NCBI GenBank assembly: GCA_017469845.1
Contig: JAFUFP010000032.1
Coordinates: forward strand, 1 to 45,664
Source of the DNA: Bacteroidales bacterium
GTDB taxonomy: Bacteria > Bacteroidota > Bacteroidia > Bacteroidales > UBA932
DNA: 45,664 nucleotides
Direction of reading: 5' to 3'
A program made the position numbers and the translations under genes. Of the stretch, positions 1-7,323 are shown piece after piece. The notes under the pieces are model-generated. The model had not been told where the DNA came from and made no database searches. It worked only from the letters and a program-made list of their open reading frames with translations. The number at the start of each line of letters is the position of its first letter. Position 1 is the stretch's first letter.

Positions 1-128
1 GCAAATCCGCTCGATTTTGCTTCCGGCAAAATCTTGAAATTCCCGCTTCTGAGGTTTGCATTTTCGCCGACTTTTCCGTTTGTTTTAGCGAAACGCTCTT
101 CTCGCGAAGCTTATAATTGACTTTTTAA
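1..128. other. Foreign-looking junction segment at the left edge
   Basis: No gene is supported here. The segment ends with an in-frame stop (taa at 126-128) directly before recognisable M64/BACON coding sequence, so the left edge is not simply the window cutting a normal gene. One forward frame is open from base 1 to about 117 but resembles nothing I know. It could be the end of a repeat or mobile element, a recombination scar or an assembly junction. Confidence 0.4.
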
Positions 129-1448
129 AGTGGACTCATTTCTAGAACATTTACACTTCGTGCTCCAGCAAATTATTCATGGAGTGTTCAAGAAAAACCT
201 GATTGGGTAACAGTGGAGCCTTCTTCAGGAACAGGTAAGATGGATATAACAGTGACAATTGCGGAGATGCCTCGTACTTCAGATACGTTTGAAGTAAATG
301 AAGGCACATTTAATCAGCCGAGTTACAAGAACTATCCTGGACGATCAGGTGAAGTTGTTTTCCTTTTAGAAGGGAAGGATTATACTTGTTCAATGACTGT
401 TGAGCAGTATGACTATGATTATCCTGACGGTTATGTTCAGACTTTGCAGGAAGCATCAATAGGAAATGGTATTGACATTGTCTTTACAGGAGATGCTTAT
501 GATGCAAAGGACATCGCTAAAGGAATATTTATTTCTAATGCAGAAGCAGGTTATGAACATTTGTTTGACGTTGAACCATACAAGACATATAAAGATTATT
601 TCAATGTATATGCGGTAACAGCAATGTCCGATGAAAGTGGCATTGGAACGGTCAATACGATTAAGGATTCCAAATTTGGGAGTACATTCACTCAAAACCG
701 TATTCTTCTTGAGAATCAAGACGAAGTTTTTACTTGGGCGAAGAAAGCAGATGCCTCAATGGACCTTACGAAAAGCCTTGTGATACTTTTGCAGAACACA
801 TCCACTTACGAAGGCATAACTTATATGTATGCTGATGGATCGGCGATAGCGTGTTGTCCAATAAGTGCAAAAGCATATCCATACGACTTCAGAGGAATTG
901 TTCAGCATGAAGCCGGAGGACATGGATTTGGTAAACTCGCAGATGAGTATATTTATCATAACGCATTCATACAGAATTGTCTTTGTGCAGACGGTTGTGA
1001 ACATCCTCAAGGAGACGAGGATATGAGAACACATTATGGGCAAATGAAATCCCTAGGTTGGTTTAAAAACCTCTCAATGACAGCGGATCCCAGCAGAGTA
1101 CCTTGGGCTCATCTCATATACAATCCCCAATATTCTGACTATGTTGATATGTTCGAGGGTGGCTATATGCATACAAGAGGAATGTACCGTTCTGAGGCAA
1201 CAAGCTGTATGAACAACAACATACCTTACTTCTCTGCGATTAGTCGTCAGGCTATTGTTGAAAGAATAATGAAATGTGCAGGATTAGAGTTCTCTTTGGA
1301 ATCCTTCTACGCTCTTGACAAAGATGATGTGGGACCTATCACAAAAGCAGCTTTGGAGGGTGATAGAACATTCGGAGTCGATCCTCATCTCAATCATTCC
1401 ACGGGTCATGGCCCGATATTCATGGGTGAACATCCTAACGTAAAATAA
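129..1448 (+). pseudogene. 5'-truncated M64 family (IgA-peptidase-like) metallopeptidase
   Basis: The C-terminal part of a secreted M64-type zinc peptidase. The frame is open from 129 but preceded by a stop at 126. It has no ATG in the proper place; a GTG at 213 is the first conventional start. Upstream of that GTG the frame still encodes BACON-like sequence (SWSVQEKPDWVTVEPSSG), so homology extends above any usable start and the gene has lost its signal peptide and N terminus. The zinc site HEAGGHGFGKLADEY (codons from about 906) carries the M64 pattern HExxGH with a downstream DEY. The sequence IGNGIDIVFTGDAYD matches the start of the M64 domain, as in the intact copy at 32535-35930. If translated from 213, the product would be cytoplasmic and probably non-functional. 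The next gene follows after 14 nt and was probably cotranscribed. Confidence 0.75.
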
Positions 1449-1462
1449 AGGAGGGCTAAATC

Positions 1463-2311
1463 ATGAGAAAGTTTATATTCATCGCTACTACTGTTCTCCT
1501 TCTGTCGGCTTGCGCTAAGGAGACACTCAACAACGAGATTCAGTTCCGTTTCGGACTTCCTGAGACAAAAGCCACTTCTTCCGCTTTCGAAAACGGAGAT
1601 GAGGTCGGAATCTATGCCGTACAATGGAACGGTGAAACCCAGATGCCTTTGCAGGTTGGAGGAAATTTCTTGAACAACGAGAAAGTCACCTTCAACGGAA
1701 CTGTTTGGGTCCCTTCCCGTACACTTTATTGGTCTGATTCACCTTGTGATTTCTACGCTTTATATCCTTATCAGTCTTACATAACTACCGTGGAAGCCCA
1801 TCCTTTCACTCTGACCTTGGATCAGAACAATGGCGGATATGAGGCGTCAGATCTTCTGTATGCCTATACCGAAAAGGTGTCAAGGACAGATGGCCCTGTA
1901 TCCATGCAGTTCAAGCATATGATGTCCAAGGTCAAGGTGAATCTGGTGAAAGGGGAACAATTTGAAGGAGAAATTCCCGACGATGTTGTTGCGCACATCT
2001 ATAACACGACAACCTCCTGCAAGGTGAATCTTCTCACCGGATCGGTTGAGAAGGATGCTTTCGGAGCTAAGCAGACTCTAACCATGAACAAACTCAGCAA
2101 TGAGGCGTTCGAGGCTGTCGTTGTTCCTCAGAACCTGGAGAAGAGTACCCCGCTCATTGAACTTACTATGGGTGGAATCGCTTACCTTCTTGAGACATCT
2201 CTGAGCTTCAGACCTGGATATGTTCATACGATTACGGTGACACTTAACACGTCGCCAGATCAGGAGCAGATAGAGATTTCTATCGATCCGGGAATAGAGG
2301 GTTGGAATTGA
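1463..2311 (+). CDS. Fimbrillin family (Mfa/FimA-like) lipoprotein
   Basis: A 282-residue surface lipoprotein. The signal peptide ends in LLLSAC (Cys17). The rest follows the Mfa_like_1 pattern: a Thr/Ser-rich start (LPETKATSSAF), ENGDEVGIYAVQW, then YWSDSPCDFYALYPYQ, FKHMMSKVKVNL and a late RPGYVHTITVTL segment. Such proteins act as fimbrial subunits or surface anchors in Bacteroidales; which role applies here cannot be told. It starts 14 nt after the truncated M64 gene with an AGGAGG stretch before the ATG, suggesting one transcript. A good intrinsic terminator follows at 2340-2366. The family call is confident, the function is not. Confidence 0.85.
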   Translation: MRKFIFIATTVLLLSACAKETLNNEIQFRFGLPETKATSSAFENGDEVGIYAVQWNGETQMPLQVGGNFLNNEKVTFNGTVWVPSRTLYWSDSPCDFYALYPYQSYITTVEAHPFTLTLDQNNGGYEASDLLYAYTEKVSRTDGPVSMQFKHMMSKVKVNLVKGEQFEGEIPDDVVAHIYNTTTSCKVNLLTGSVEKDAFGAKQTLTMNKLSNEAFEAVVVPQNLEKSTPLIELTMGGIAYLLETSLSFRPGYVHTITVTLNTSPDQEQIEISIDPGIEGWN

Positions 2312-2339
2312 TCACTTGACTGAATACTATATAGAAATG

Positions 2340-2366
2340 GGGGAGGCGATTATGCTTCCCCTTTTT
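2340..2366 (+). terminator. Intrinsic terminator after the fimbrillin gene
   Basis: An 8-bp stem, GGGGAGGC pairing with GCTTCCCC (one G-T wobble), with a 6-nt loop and followed by five T. It sits 28 nt after the fimbrillin stop codon. Confidence 0.8.
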
Positions 2367-2423
2367 GCATATGTTGAGAGTTTGATCTTGGTACCTTCAC
2401 CGGTGACAGTAATCGATTAATTG

Positions 2424-3386
2424 TCAGAACGACCACCCGAAGCCGATTGTCCAATCGCAATATTTGCCATCTGGAAGGAAACCTACTCCCGTTTCTAGAA
2501 CAAATCTTTCAGCGACACCTTTTGTGAAAGGACGGACGAGAAGTCCGGCATCGACAGCTGGCCCTTTGAATAAACGGTCGGACACTCTTACGGATTTACC
2601 TTCAGAGTCTTCCCACATGAGAGTACGGGAACCGTAACCTGCTCCGGCATATGCCGAGAGGAACGGAAGAACCTTGATTGTCATTCCGGCGGTAAGGCTG
2701 AACCTGCTTACTTTGGAGTTTCCGTTGGTCCAGATGTAACCTCCCTCGGTGGTTCCGTCAGACAAGCATTCGTAGGCAGAGTCATCTCCCACAAAATTGC
2801 TCCTTCCCTTGATGAAGACTCCGTATTTCTTCTCGATTCCGAATGAATATGCCGCCATAAGTCCGAATGACATGTCGGGAATAGGAGCTATGTCCACCAG
2901 AACCGACAAACGCTGGTCACCGGAATGGTCTTTCGGGGCTTTGGCCTTGGGATAATATGGAGCGTTGTACAGGAAATACCTCGGAGTATAGTCCAATTTT
3001 GCGTTGTCGTGCCGCCCGTAGATGTTGGTGATGGGGACGAGGGGTGCGGCCCATCGGATAGGAACAATCCTGGCGAATGAAGGCATCGGTGTTCCATTCC
3101 GGTACATCTCGCTGATGGCTGAGTACCTCTGTCGCTGCATCGCCGTCATCTGACCGGGGAGGCGGTTCATGTCACGCCTGAGGGTCTCGAGCTGTGAAGT
3201 GATGGAGGATAGGCTGTCGACCGGTATTGTCTCTCCGATCTTCATCCTTTCCCTGTAATCGACAAGGATTCTGCAAGCTTTTTCATAACGGTCAAGTGCG
3301 CCGTCCCATCCGGTATTCTGGGCGAAAACTTCGGGTGAGAGTAGGCATACAAAAATGACCGCAAAAAGTTTGAAAACTCCTTTCAT
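2424..3386 (-). CDS. Exported protein with C-terminal outer-membrane beta-barrel-like region
   Basis: A 320-residue protein with a clear signal peptide (MKGVFKLFAVIFVCLL, cleavage near VFAQ). Residues 24-100 are helical and charged and contain a region rich in Leu/Arg. The second half has alternating hydrophobic strands and glycine-rich turns (DIAPIPDMSFGLMAAYSFGIEKKYG, LTAGMTIKVLPFLSAYAGAGYGS) and ends in an aromatic residue (GFGWSF), as outer-membrane barrels do. I infer an outer-membrane or periplasmic location and cannot assign a function. It is divergent from the Ser/Thr kinase gene with only 50 bp between the starts. A TATCTTTG box lies five nt upstream of its ATG, so the transcript is probably leaderless. 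No paralogue is seen in the window. Confidence 0.75.
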   Translation of the reverse strand: MKGVFKLFAVIFVCLLSPEVFAQNTGWDGALDRYEKACRILVDYRERMKIGETIPVDSLSSITSQLETLRRDMNRLPGQMTAMQRQRYSAISEMYRNGTPMPSFARIVPIRWAAPLVPITNIYGRHDNAKLDYTPRYFLYNAPYYPKAKAPKDHSGDQRLSVLVDIAPIPDMSFGLMAAYSFGIEKKYGVFIKGRSNFVGDDSAYECLSDGTTEGGYIWTNGNSKVSRFSLTAGMTIKVLPFLSAYAGAGYGSRTLMWEDSEGKSVRVSDRLFKGPAVDAGLLVRPFTKGVAERFVLETGVGFLPDGKYCDWTIGFGWSF

Positions 3387-3391
3387 GAAGA

Positions 3392-3399
3392 CAAAGATA
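3392..3399 (-). promoter_or_regulatory. TAnnTTTG -7 box for the barrel-like protein gene
   Basis: Minus-strand TATCTTTG, five bases upstream of the ATG at 3386. It matches the Bacteroidota -7 consensus. I see no convincing -33 box. The spacing implies a leader of almost zero length. Confidence 0.6.
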
Positions 3400-3421
3400 A
3401 CTCAAAAAGGTCAAAAAGCGC

Positions 3422-3429
3422 TATATTTG
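3422..3429 (+). promoter_or_regulatory. TAnnTTTG -7 box for the Ser/Thr kinase gene
   Basis: Plus-strand TATATTTG, a perfect match to the Bacteroidota -7 box, seven bases before the ATG at 3437. Either the message is leaderless or translation starts at the second ATG (3473). Confidence 0.65.
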
Positions 3430-3436
3430 CCTAAAT

Positions 3437-4522
3437 ATGTTCGAAGACAAGATCATAGAGGATTCCGGATTCATGGAAGAACCCAAGTGGGACAGCATGG
3501 CGTCGCCGCCTGTTCTGCTGCACTCTTCCGTGAGGGGTCACTCCATGATATACCGCTCCGAGAAATTCGGCCAGTTCATCATCCTGAAGTGCCTGAAGCC
3601 CGAATATCGGGGAGAACCTTCCTATGAGGCTCTCCTCAGAAAGGAGTTCGAGATAGGTTACAGTCTCAATCACCCCAATATCTGCCGTACGGTTGACTTC
3701 GTTACCCATCCCGAGATGGGGAACTGCATCTGTATGGAATGGGTAGACGGGTGCACCCTTTCTGAACGTTTCTTTTCCACTCCTCCCGATGAAAACCTCT
3801 TTCTCGAAGTCGCGGACGGCATATGTGACGCGGTAGCATACCTCCACTCCAAGCAGATAATTCATCGTGACATAAAGCCGGACAATATCCTCATTACCTA
3901 CTCCGGGGACAATGTCAAGCTCATTGACTTCGGTATGGCGGATTCCGACACGTGGTCAATTCTGAAGACTCCCGGAGGAACTCCGGCATATATGGCACCG
4001 GAGGTGCTGAAGGCGGTGGATCCTGATTTCAGAAGTGACATCTACTCCGTATCGAAGGTGCTGTCGGAGCTTACATCGAAGCATCGGTCTGTCCTGAAAA
4101 GGGGACTCGCCGTCAATCCGGATGAAAGATACCAGAGGATTTCTCTTCTGAAGAAGGACCTTCATGAAAAGAAGTCTTCTCCCGCGGTCCTCTTTACCGC
4201 CATCATCTCGACCATGGCCGTTCTCCTGATTGCCGCTTTCGCATTTGGGCTGTTCTCGGGAGAAGGGAAAGGAGTGCTGGGCGGAAGGGGAAATAGTGGC
4301 TCTGATCCTGAGGGCCTACCTTCACGTGACAGCCTGACTGTCCGCGAAGTGATCCGCATCGATACGGTGATTGTCGAGAAACCTGTCCCGGCGGCATCCC
4401 CTTCGGCAAGACCTTCCGGAACTTCTCAGCCGTCTTCCGCAAAGGAAACCAGACCCGCCAAAAAAGCAAGCGAAAAGGACCTTGACTCCCTTTTCATGGA
4501 GTTCAGTGACCTTTTCGACTGA
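3437..4522 (+). CDS. Membrane-anchored Hanks-type Ser/Thr protein kinase
   Basis: A 361-residue protein kinase that phosphorylates Ser/Thr on partners not identifiable here. Visible motifs: a beta-3 lysine in FIILKCL (K51), the catalytic loop IIHRDIKPDNIL (HRD 143-145), LIDFGMAD (DFG 164-166), GGTPAYMAPEVL (APE 187-189) and FRSDIYSVSKVL. The C lobe is short; the kinase domain ends near residue 245. A TM helix (about 250-274, VLFTAIISTMAVLLIAAFAF) and a Pro/Ser-rich tail follow, so the kinase domain is cytoplasmic and the tail is outside. The glycine-rich loop is weak. A TATATTTG box lies seven nt before ATG 3437; the ATG at 3473 (residue 13) is an alternative start. It is divergent from 2424-3386 and convergent with 4589-5161. 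No cognate phosphatase gene is visible. Confidence 0.93.
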   Translation: MFEDKIIEDSGFMEEPKWDSMASPPVLLHSSVRGHSMIYRSEKFGQFIILKCLKPEYRGEPSYEALLRKEFEIGYSLNHPNICRTVDFVTHPEMGNCICMEWVDGCTLSERFFSTPPDENLFLEVADGICDAVAYLHSKQIIHRDIKPDNILITYSGDNVKLIDFGMADSDTWSILKTPGGTPAYMAPEVLKAVDPDFRSDIYSVSKVLSELTSKHRSVLKRGLAVNPDERYQRISLLKKDLHEKKSSPAVLFTAIISTMAVLLIAAFAFGLFSGEGKGVLGGRGNSGSDPEGLPSRDSLTVREVIRIDTVIVEKPVPAASPSARPSGTSQPSSAKETRPAKKASEKDLDSLFMEFSDLFD

Positions 4523-4588
4523 TGCTGTTTTCCCTTTGCTTTCTCATCATTATCCCGATGGAGACAGGCTAGGGAGTATGTGCGGCCG

Positions 4589-5161
4589 CTACTTGGCCAC
4601 TTCCTTTTGAATGAGATTCAGACCCTTGGTTTTCCCTGCGATATACGGAGGAGTGTATTCGCCGTTACGTAGTATGCCGGGTACGAAGAGAGGCCATCCC
4701 TTGCAGAAGAATGTGGCCTTGATCTCATCACCGACGAGAAGTTTCGAATTGGCGGATTCCTTGACGGTGAAGCGGTCTTCGCCGAGATACTCCAGCTTCA
4801 CAAGTCTGTCCGGCATCCAGCCGATCATCACGTTTTCTCCGACCGACAGTTCGTCCGAGAAAAGGACATTGTCCCCGTAAAGATACATTGATGAATCTTC
4901 GGCATGAAGTTTCCCCTTGAAGTCCTTGAAACTGTCATAGCCTACGTATCGGGCGAGGATGTCGAGGGTGGAAAGTCTCGGAAGCGTCCTTTCCGAAATG
5001 TACCCCCAAAGCCTTTTGAGAGTAGTCGCACCGAGGGTGTCCTTCAGCTTCATGCTTATGCTGACGGACAGCGCCATGAAATCTTTGGAACTGTTTATGG
5101 GCTCTCCGAATGTTGATTCGACTTCGGAAAGAAGCTGCTGCATTTCAGGGATCTGGTTCAT
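4589..5161 (-). CDS. Small HTH-like protein of unknown function
   Basis: A 190-residue cytoplasmic protein without signal peptide. The N-terminal 75 residues look like a helix-turn-helix region found in Bacteroidales proteins: ALSVSISMKLKDTLGATTLKRLWGY followed by LSTLDILARYVGYDSFKDF. Residues 85-165 are beta-rich (VLFSDELSVGENVMIGWMPDRLV, FTVKESANSKLLVGDEIKATFF). The architecture suggests a DNA-binding regulator with a C-terminal beta domain, but that is inference. It lies 68 nt downstream of the repeat lipoprotein at 5230-7221 in the same direction. The gap is A-rich with several near-copies of AAGAACA and no -7 box, so the two are probably cotranscribed. Confidence 0.75.
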   Translation of the reverse strand: MNQIPEMQQLLSEVESTFGEPINSSKDFMALSVSISMKLKDTLGATTLKRLWGYISERTLPRLSTLDILARYVGYDSFKDFKGKLHAEDSSMYLYGDNVLFSDELSVGENVMIGWMPDRLVKLEYLGEDRFTVKESANSKLLVGDEIKATFFCKGWPLFVPGILRNGEYTPPYIAGKTKGLNLIQKEVAK

Positions 5162-5229
5162 GGGGTATATAGGGTGTTATTGTGTTTTGTATTCTTGTGT
5201 TCTTATGTTCTTGTTGTCGCGATTGTTAT

Positions 5230-7221
5230 TCACATCGGCGGTTCCACTGTCTTGCCGGAAGTCTCCGATATGGTCGTAAAGTCCTTTTCCATGGATGATG
5301 AATTGACCTTCACGGGGAAAGAGTAGTTGCCGAGGCTTCCGTTCGGATCCCCATAGTATACGGCTTGGAGAAAGTAATCCGTCTCCGGAAGGATTTCGAC
5401 ATTTGACGGTCCGTCGTACCTGAACACATTGCCGGAGATTGAAGTCGCACCGATCGTCCGCCTTTCGAGGATGTCTTGTTCCGTTCCGAAAACAAATCCG
5501 CATGACTCCACTCCGCTCATCGAAGAGAGTTCGCTGATAAAGCAGAGGTTTCCGTCATCTGGATTGCGGTAGGCTTTCACCCTTAAGAATCTTTCGTTTG
5601 TTTCATCGGAGTATACTTGGCAGAGAAGAACATCGGTACTTACCGTCCCTTCCTTTGTGACGACTATGACCTGGGAGTTATAATAGTCATCCGGCACGAA
5701 ATCGCTCACTACAGTTTTTTCAATTATAGCTTTCCCGAACTCGTCAGGGACGAATTCTCCGTCCGCGTCGAATCTTTCAAGTTCGGAGCCTGCTTTGCCG
5801 AAAAGGAAATACCCGTCCACGATGGCGTCTTCGGAAGGAGTGTGGACCGTACTCCAAAGGGAACAGAGCCCGTCTATGAAATACACGTACGTTTCGTCAA
5901 TGTATACCGACTTCCCGAAATCCGGGGCAGTCCATTCCTTGAGTTTGGACCGGTACTCGTGCTCTCCTTTGACTATGTATGCCTGGAGATAGTATTTCTG
6001 ACGGGAAGCGATTTCGAAAGAGTCATCATTCTGTTTTGTGTCGGCGTTGAATGTGGCGGTGCCTGTCTTTTCTCCCCAGAACTTTGTCGAAACTGTACCG
6101 GAAGCATCCCAAAGATAAAAACCGTAGGAGTCAACTCCACCGAGTGAGACGGTCTCGCATTCTAAGATGCAGTTTTTGCCGTTGTCCTTTTTCCAGAATG
6201 CTTCGACGTTGACGAAGTCGGGATATGAAGGTGAAATCCAACTCACAGACTTGGAATGGAAGGATTCCCCTCCGACTGTCATTTCCGCCTTGAAGTTGTA
6301 GATGGTCTCGGAAGAAAGACCCGTCATGAAGGCTTCGAATTCTTCTTCGGAGGTGATCTTTCCCTCAATCATGCCCTCGTGTCCAAGTCCCTGAATACTG
6401 TAGGTGAAACATACAGACTCGATGAGATCCGGGTTCAGTGACATATATTTGCAACGGAGAATGCATCCGCCTTCGGCTTCTTCCACCGAGAGCTCGCCGA
6501 TTTTGATCGTCGAGGAGACATAATCCGCGGGGATGGACCATGTCTTCGCTTCGGAGCGTATCTCTTCTCCTCCTTTTACGATATAAGCGAGGAAGGAGTA
6601 TTCACTGTTGAGGGTGATTCCGTCAATGTCGGCTTCAAAGACATTGGTTTCCGTCTTTTTCCCCTCGTATCTTGTCAATGAACCTTGCCCGAACATGAAT
6701 CCGAATGATTCCACATCATCGAATGTGCTTACCCGGCAGGTGAGGTGACAGGAGAAGTTGTTGTCATCCCATGCGGCGCTTACAGATATGATATCCGAAA
6801 GTGAAGGCAAGCTGGGGTTATCGGGCTCATCTGTTCCACCGGAATGATTTGAAGGGGCGGTCCAGATAGCCTTTTGGGATTTGACCTCGGAAGAGCCGTT
6901 GCTGACGTATGCCTGGAAAGTGTAAATGGTACCGGGAGTGTACTGCGTCACTTCCGCTTCGAATACTTTATCCGAAACGAAAGTCCCCTCCAACTTCTCC
7001 ATTTCATCTGTTCCGAACAGGAATCCGCAGGATTTGACATGGTCGGAAGACGACACTTCGCATCTGAGAACGCATCCATATGAAGTCCCCTCAACCGTGA
7101 GATTGACGAACGAAGGCATTGCGAACTCTTCCGGCTCGGGATCCCCCTGACAGGAAATCACAAGAACCGAAATAGCAGTCAGAATGATAGCTGAAAGTAT
7201 ATGCCTCAAAGTAAAGCCCAT
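5230..7221 (-). CDS. Lipoprotein with six Fn3-like tandem repeats
   Basis: A 663-residue lipoprotein. The start at 7221 is chosen because the upstream in-frame TTG at 7236 lies inside the TATATTTG promoter box and because MGFTLRHILSAIILTA begins a normal signal peptide. The lipobox is VLVISC (Cys24). Six degenerate repeats of about 90-110 residues follow. Each has a cysteine-containing strand (YGCVLRCEV, SCHLTCRV, GCILRCKY, NCILECET), a core like VESCGFMFG, and an ending like IYTFQAYVSNGSSEVKSQ. This is the fibronectin-III/Ig-like architecture of Bacteroidales surface proteins. Paired cysteines in most repeats suggest disulfides in the periplasm or on the surface. There is no catalytic motif. 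An adhesin or ligand-binding role is inference. The next gene (4589-5161) probably shares its transcript. Confidence 0.8.
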   Translation of the reverse strand: MGFTLRHILSAIILTAISVLVISCQGDPEPEEFAMPSFVNLTVEGTSYGCVLRCEVSSSDHVKSCGFLFGTDEMEKLEGTFVSDKVFEAEVTQYTPGTIYTFQAYVSNGSSEVKSQKAIWTAPSNHSGGTDEPDNPSLPSLSDIISVSAAWDDNNFSCHLTCRVSTFDDVESFGFMFGQGSLTRYEGKKTETNVFEADIDGITLNSEYSFLAYIVKGGEEIRSEAKTWSIPADYVSSTIKIGELSVEEAEGGCILRCKYMSLNPDLIESVCFTYSIQGLGHEGMIEGKITSEEEFEAFMTGLSSETIYNFKAEMTVGGESFHSKSVSWISPSYPDFVNVEAFWKKDNGKNCILECETVSLGGVDSYGFYLWDASGTVSTKFWGEKTGTATFNADTKQNDDSFEIASRQKYYLQAYIVKGEHEYRSKLKEWTAPDFGKSVYIDETYVYFIDGLCSLWSTVHTPSEDAIVDGYFLFGKAGSELERFDADGEFVPDEFGKAIIEKTVVSDFVPDDYYNSQVIVVTKEGTVSTDVLLCQVYSDETNERFLRVKAYRNPDDGNLCFISELSSMSGVESCGFVFGTEQDILERRTIGATSISGNVFRYDGPSNVEILPETDYFLQAVYYGDPNGSLGNYSFPVKVNSSSMEKDFTTISETSGKTVEPPM

Positions 7222-7233
7222 CACTTGTATCAG

Positions 7234-7241
7234 CAAATATA
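7234..7241 (-). promoter_or_regulatory. TAnnTTTG -7 box for the Fn3-like repeat lipoprotein
   Basis: Minus-strand TATATTTG, 12 nt upstream of ATG 7221. It overlaps the longer TTG start, which argues against that start. It lies downstream of the terminator of the preceding gene, so the lipoprotein is an independent transcription unit. Confidence 0.7.
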
Positions 7242-7268
7242 GATATTCGGCTTGAGAATTCCATAAGT

Positions 7269-7294
7269 AAAAAAGCCCCCGGACATCCGGAGGC
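7269..7294 (-). terminator. Intrinsic terminator after the BspA-like lipoprotein
   Basis: On the minus strand, GCCTCCGG pairs with CCGGGGGC (one wobble) around a 4-nt loop, followed by six T. It is 30 nt past the stop of the 7324-10041 gene. Confidence 0.85.
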
Positions 7295-7323
7295 TTAGGT
7301 AGTGTGGGAAGTTTCGTTATGGA

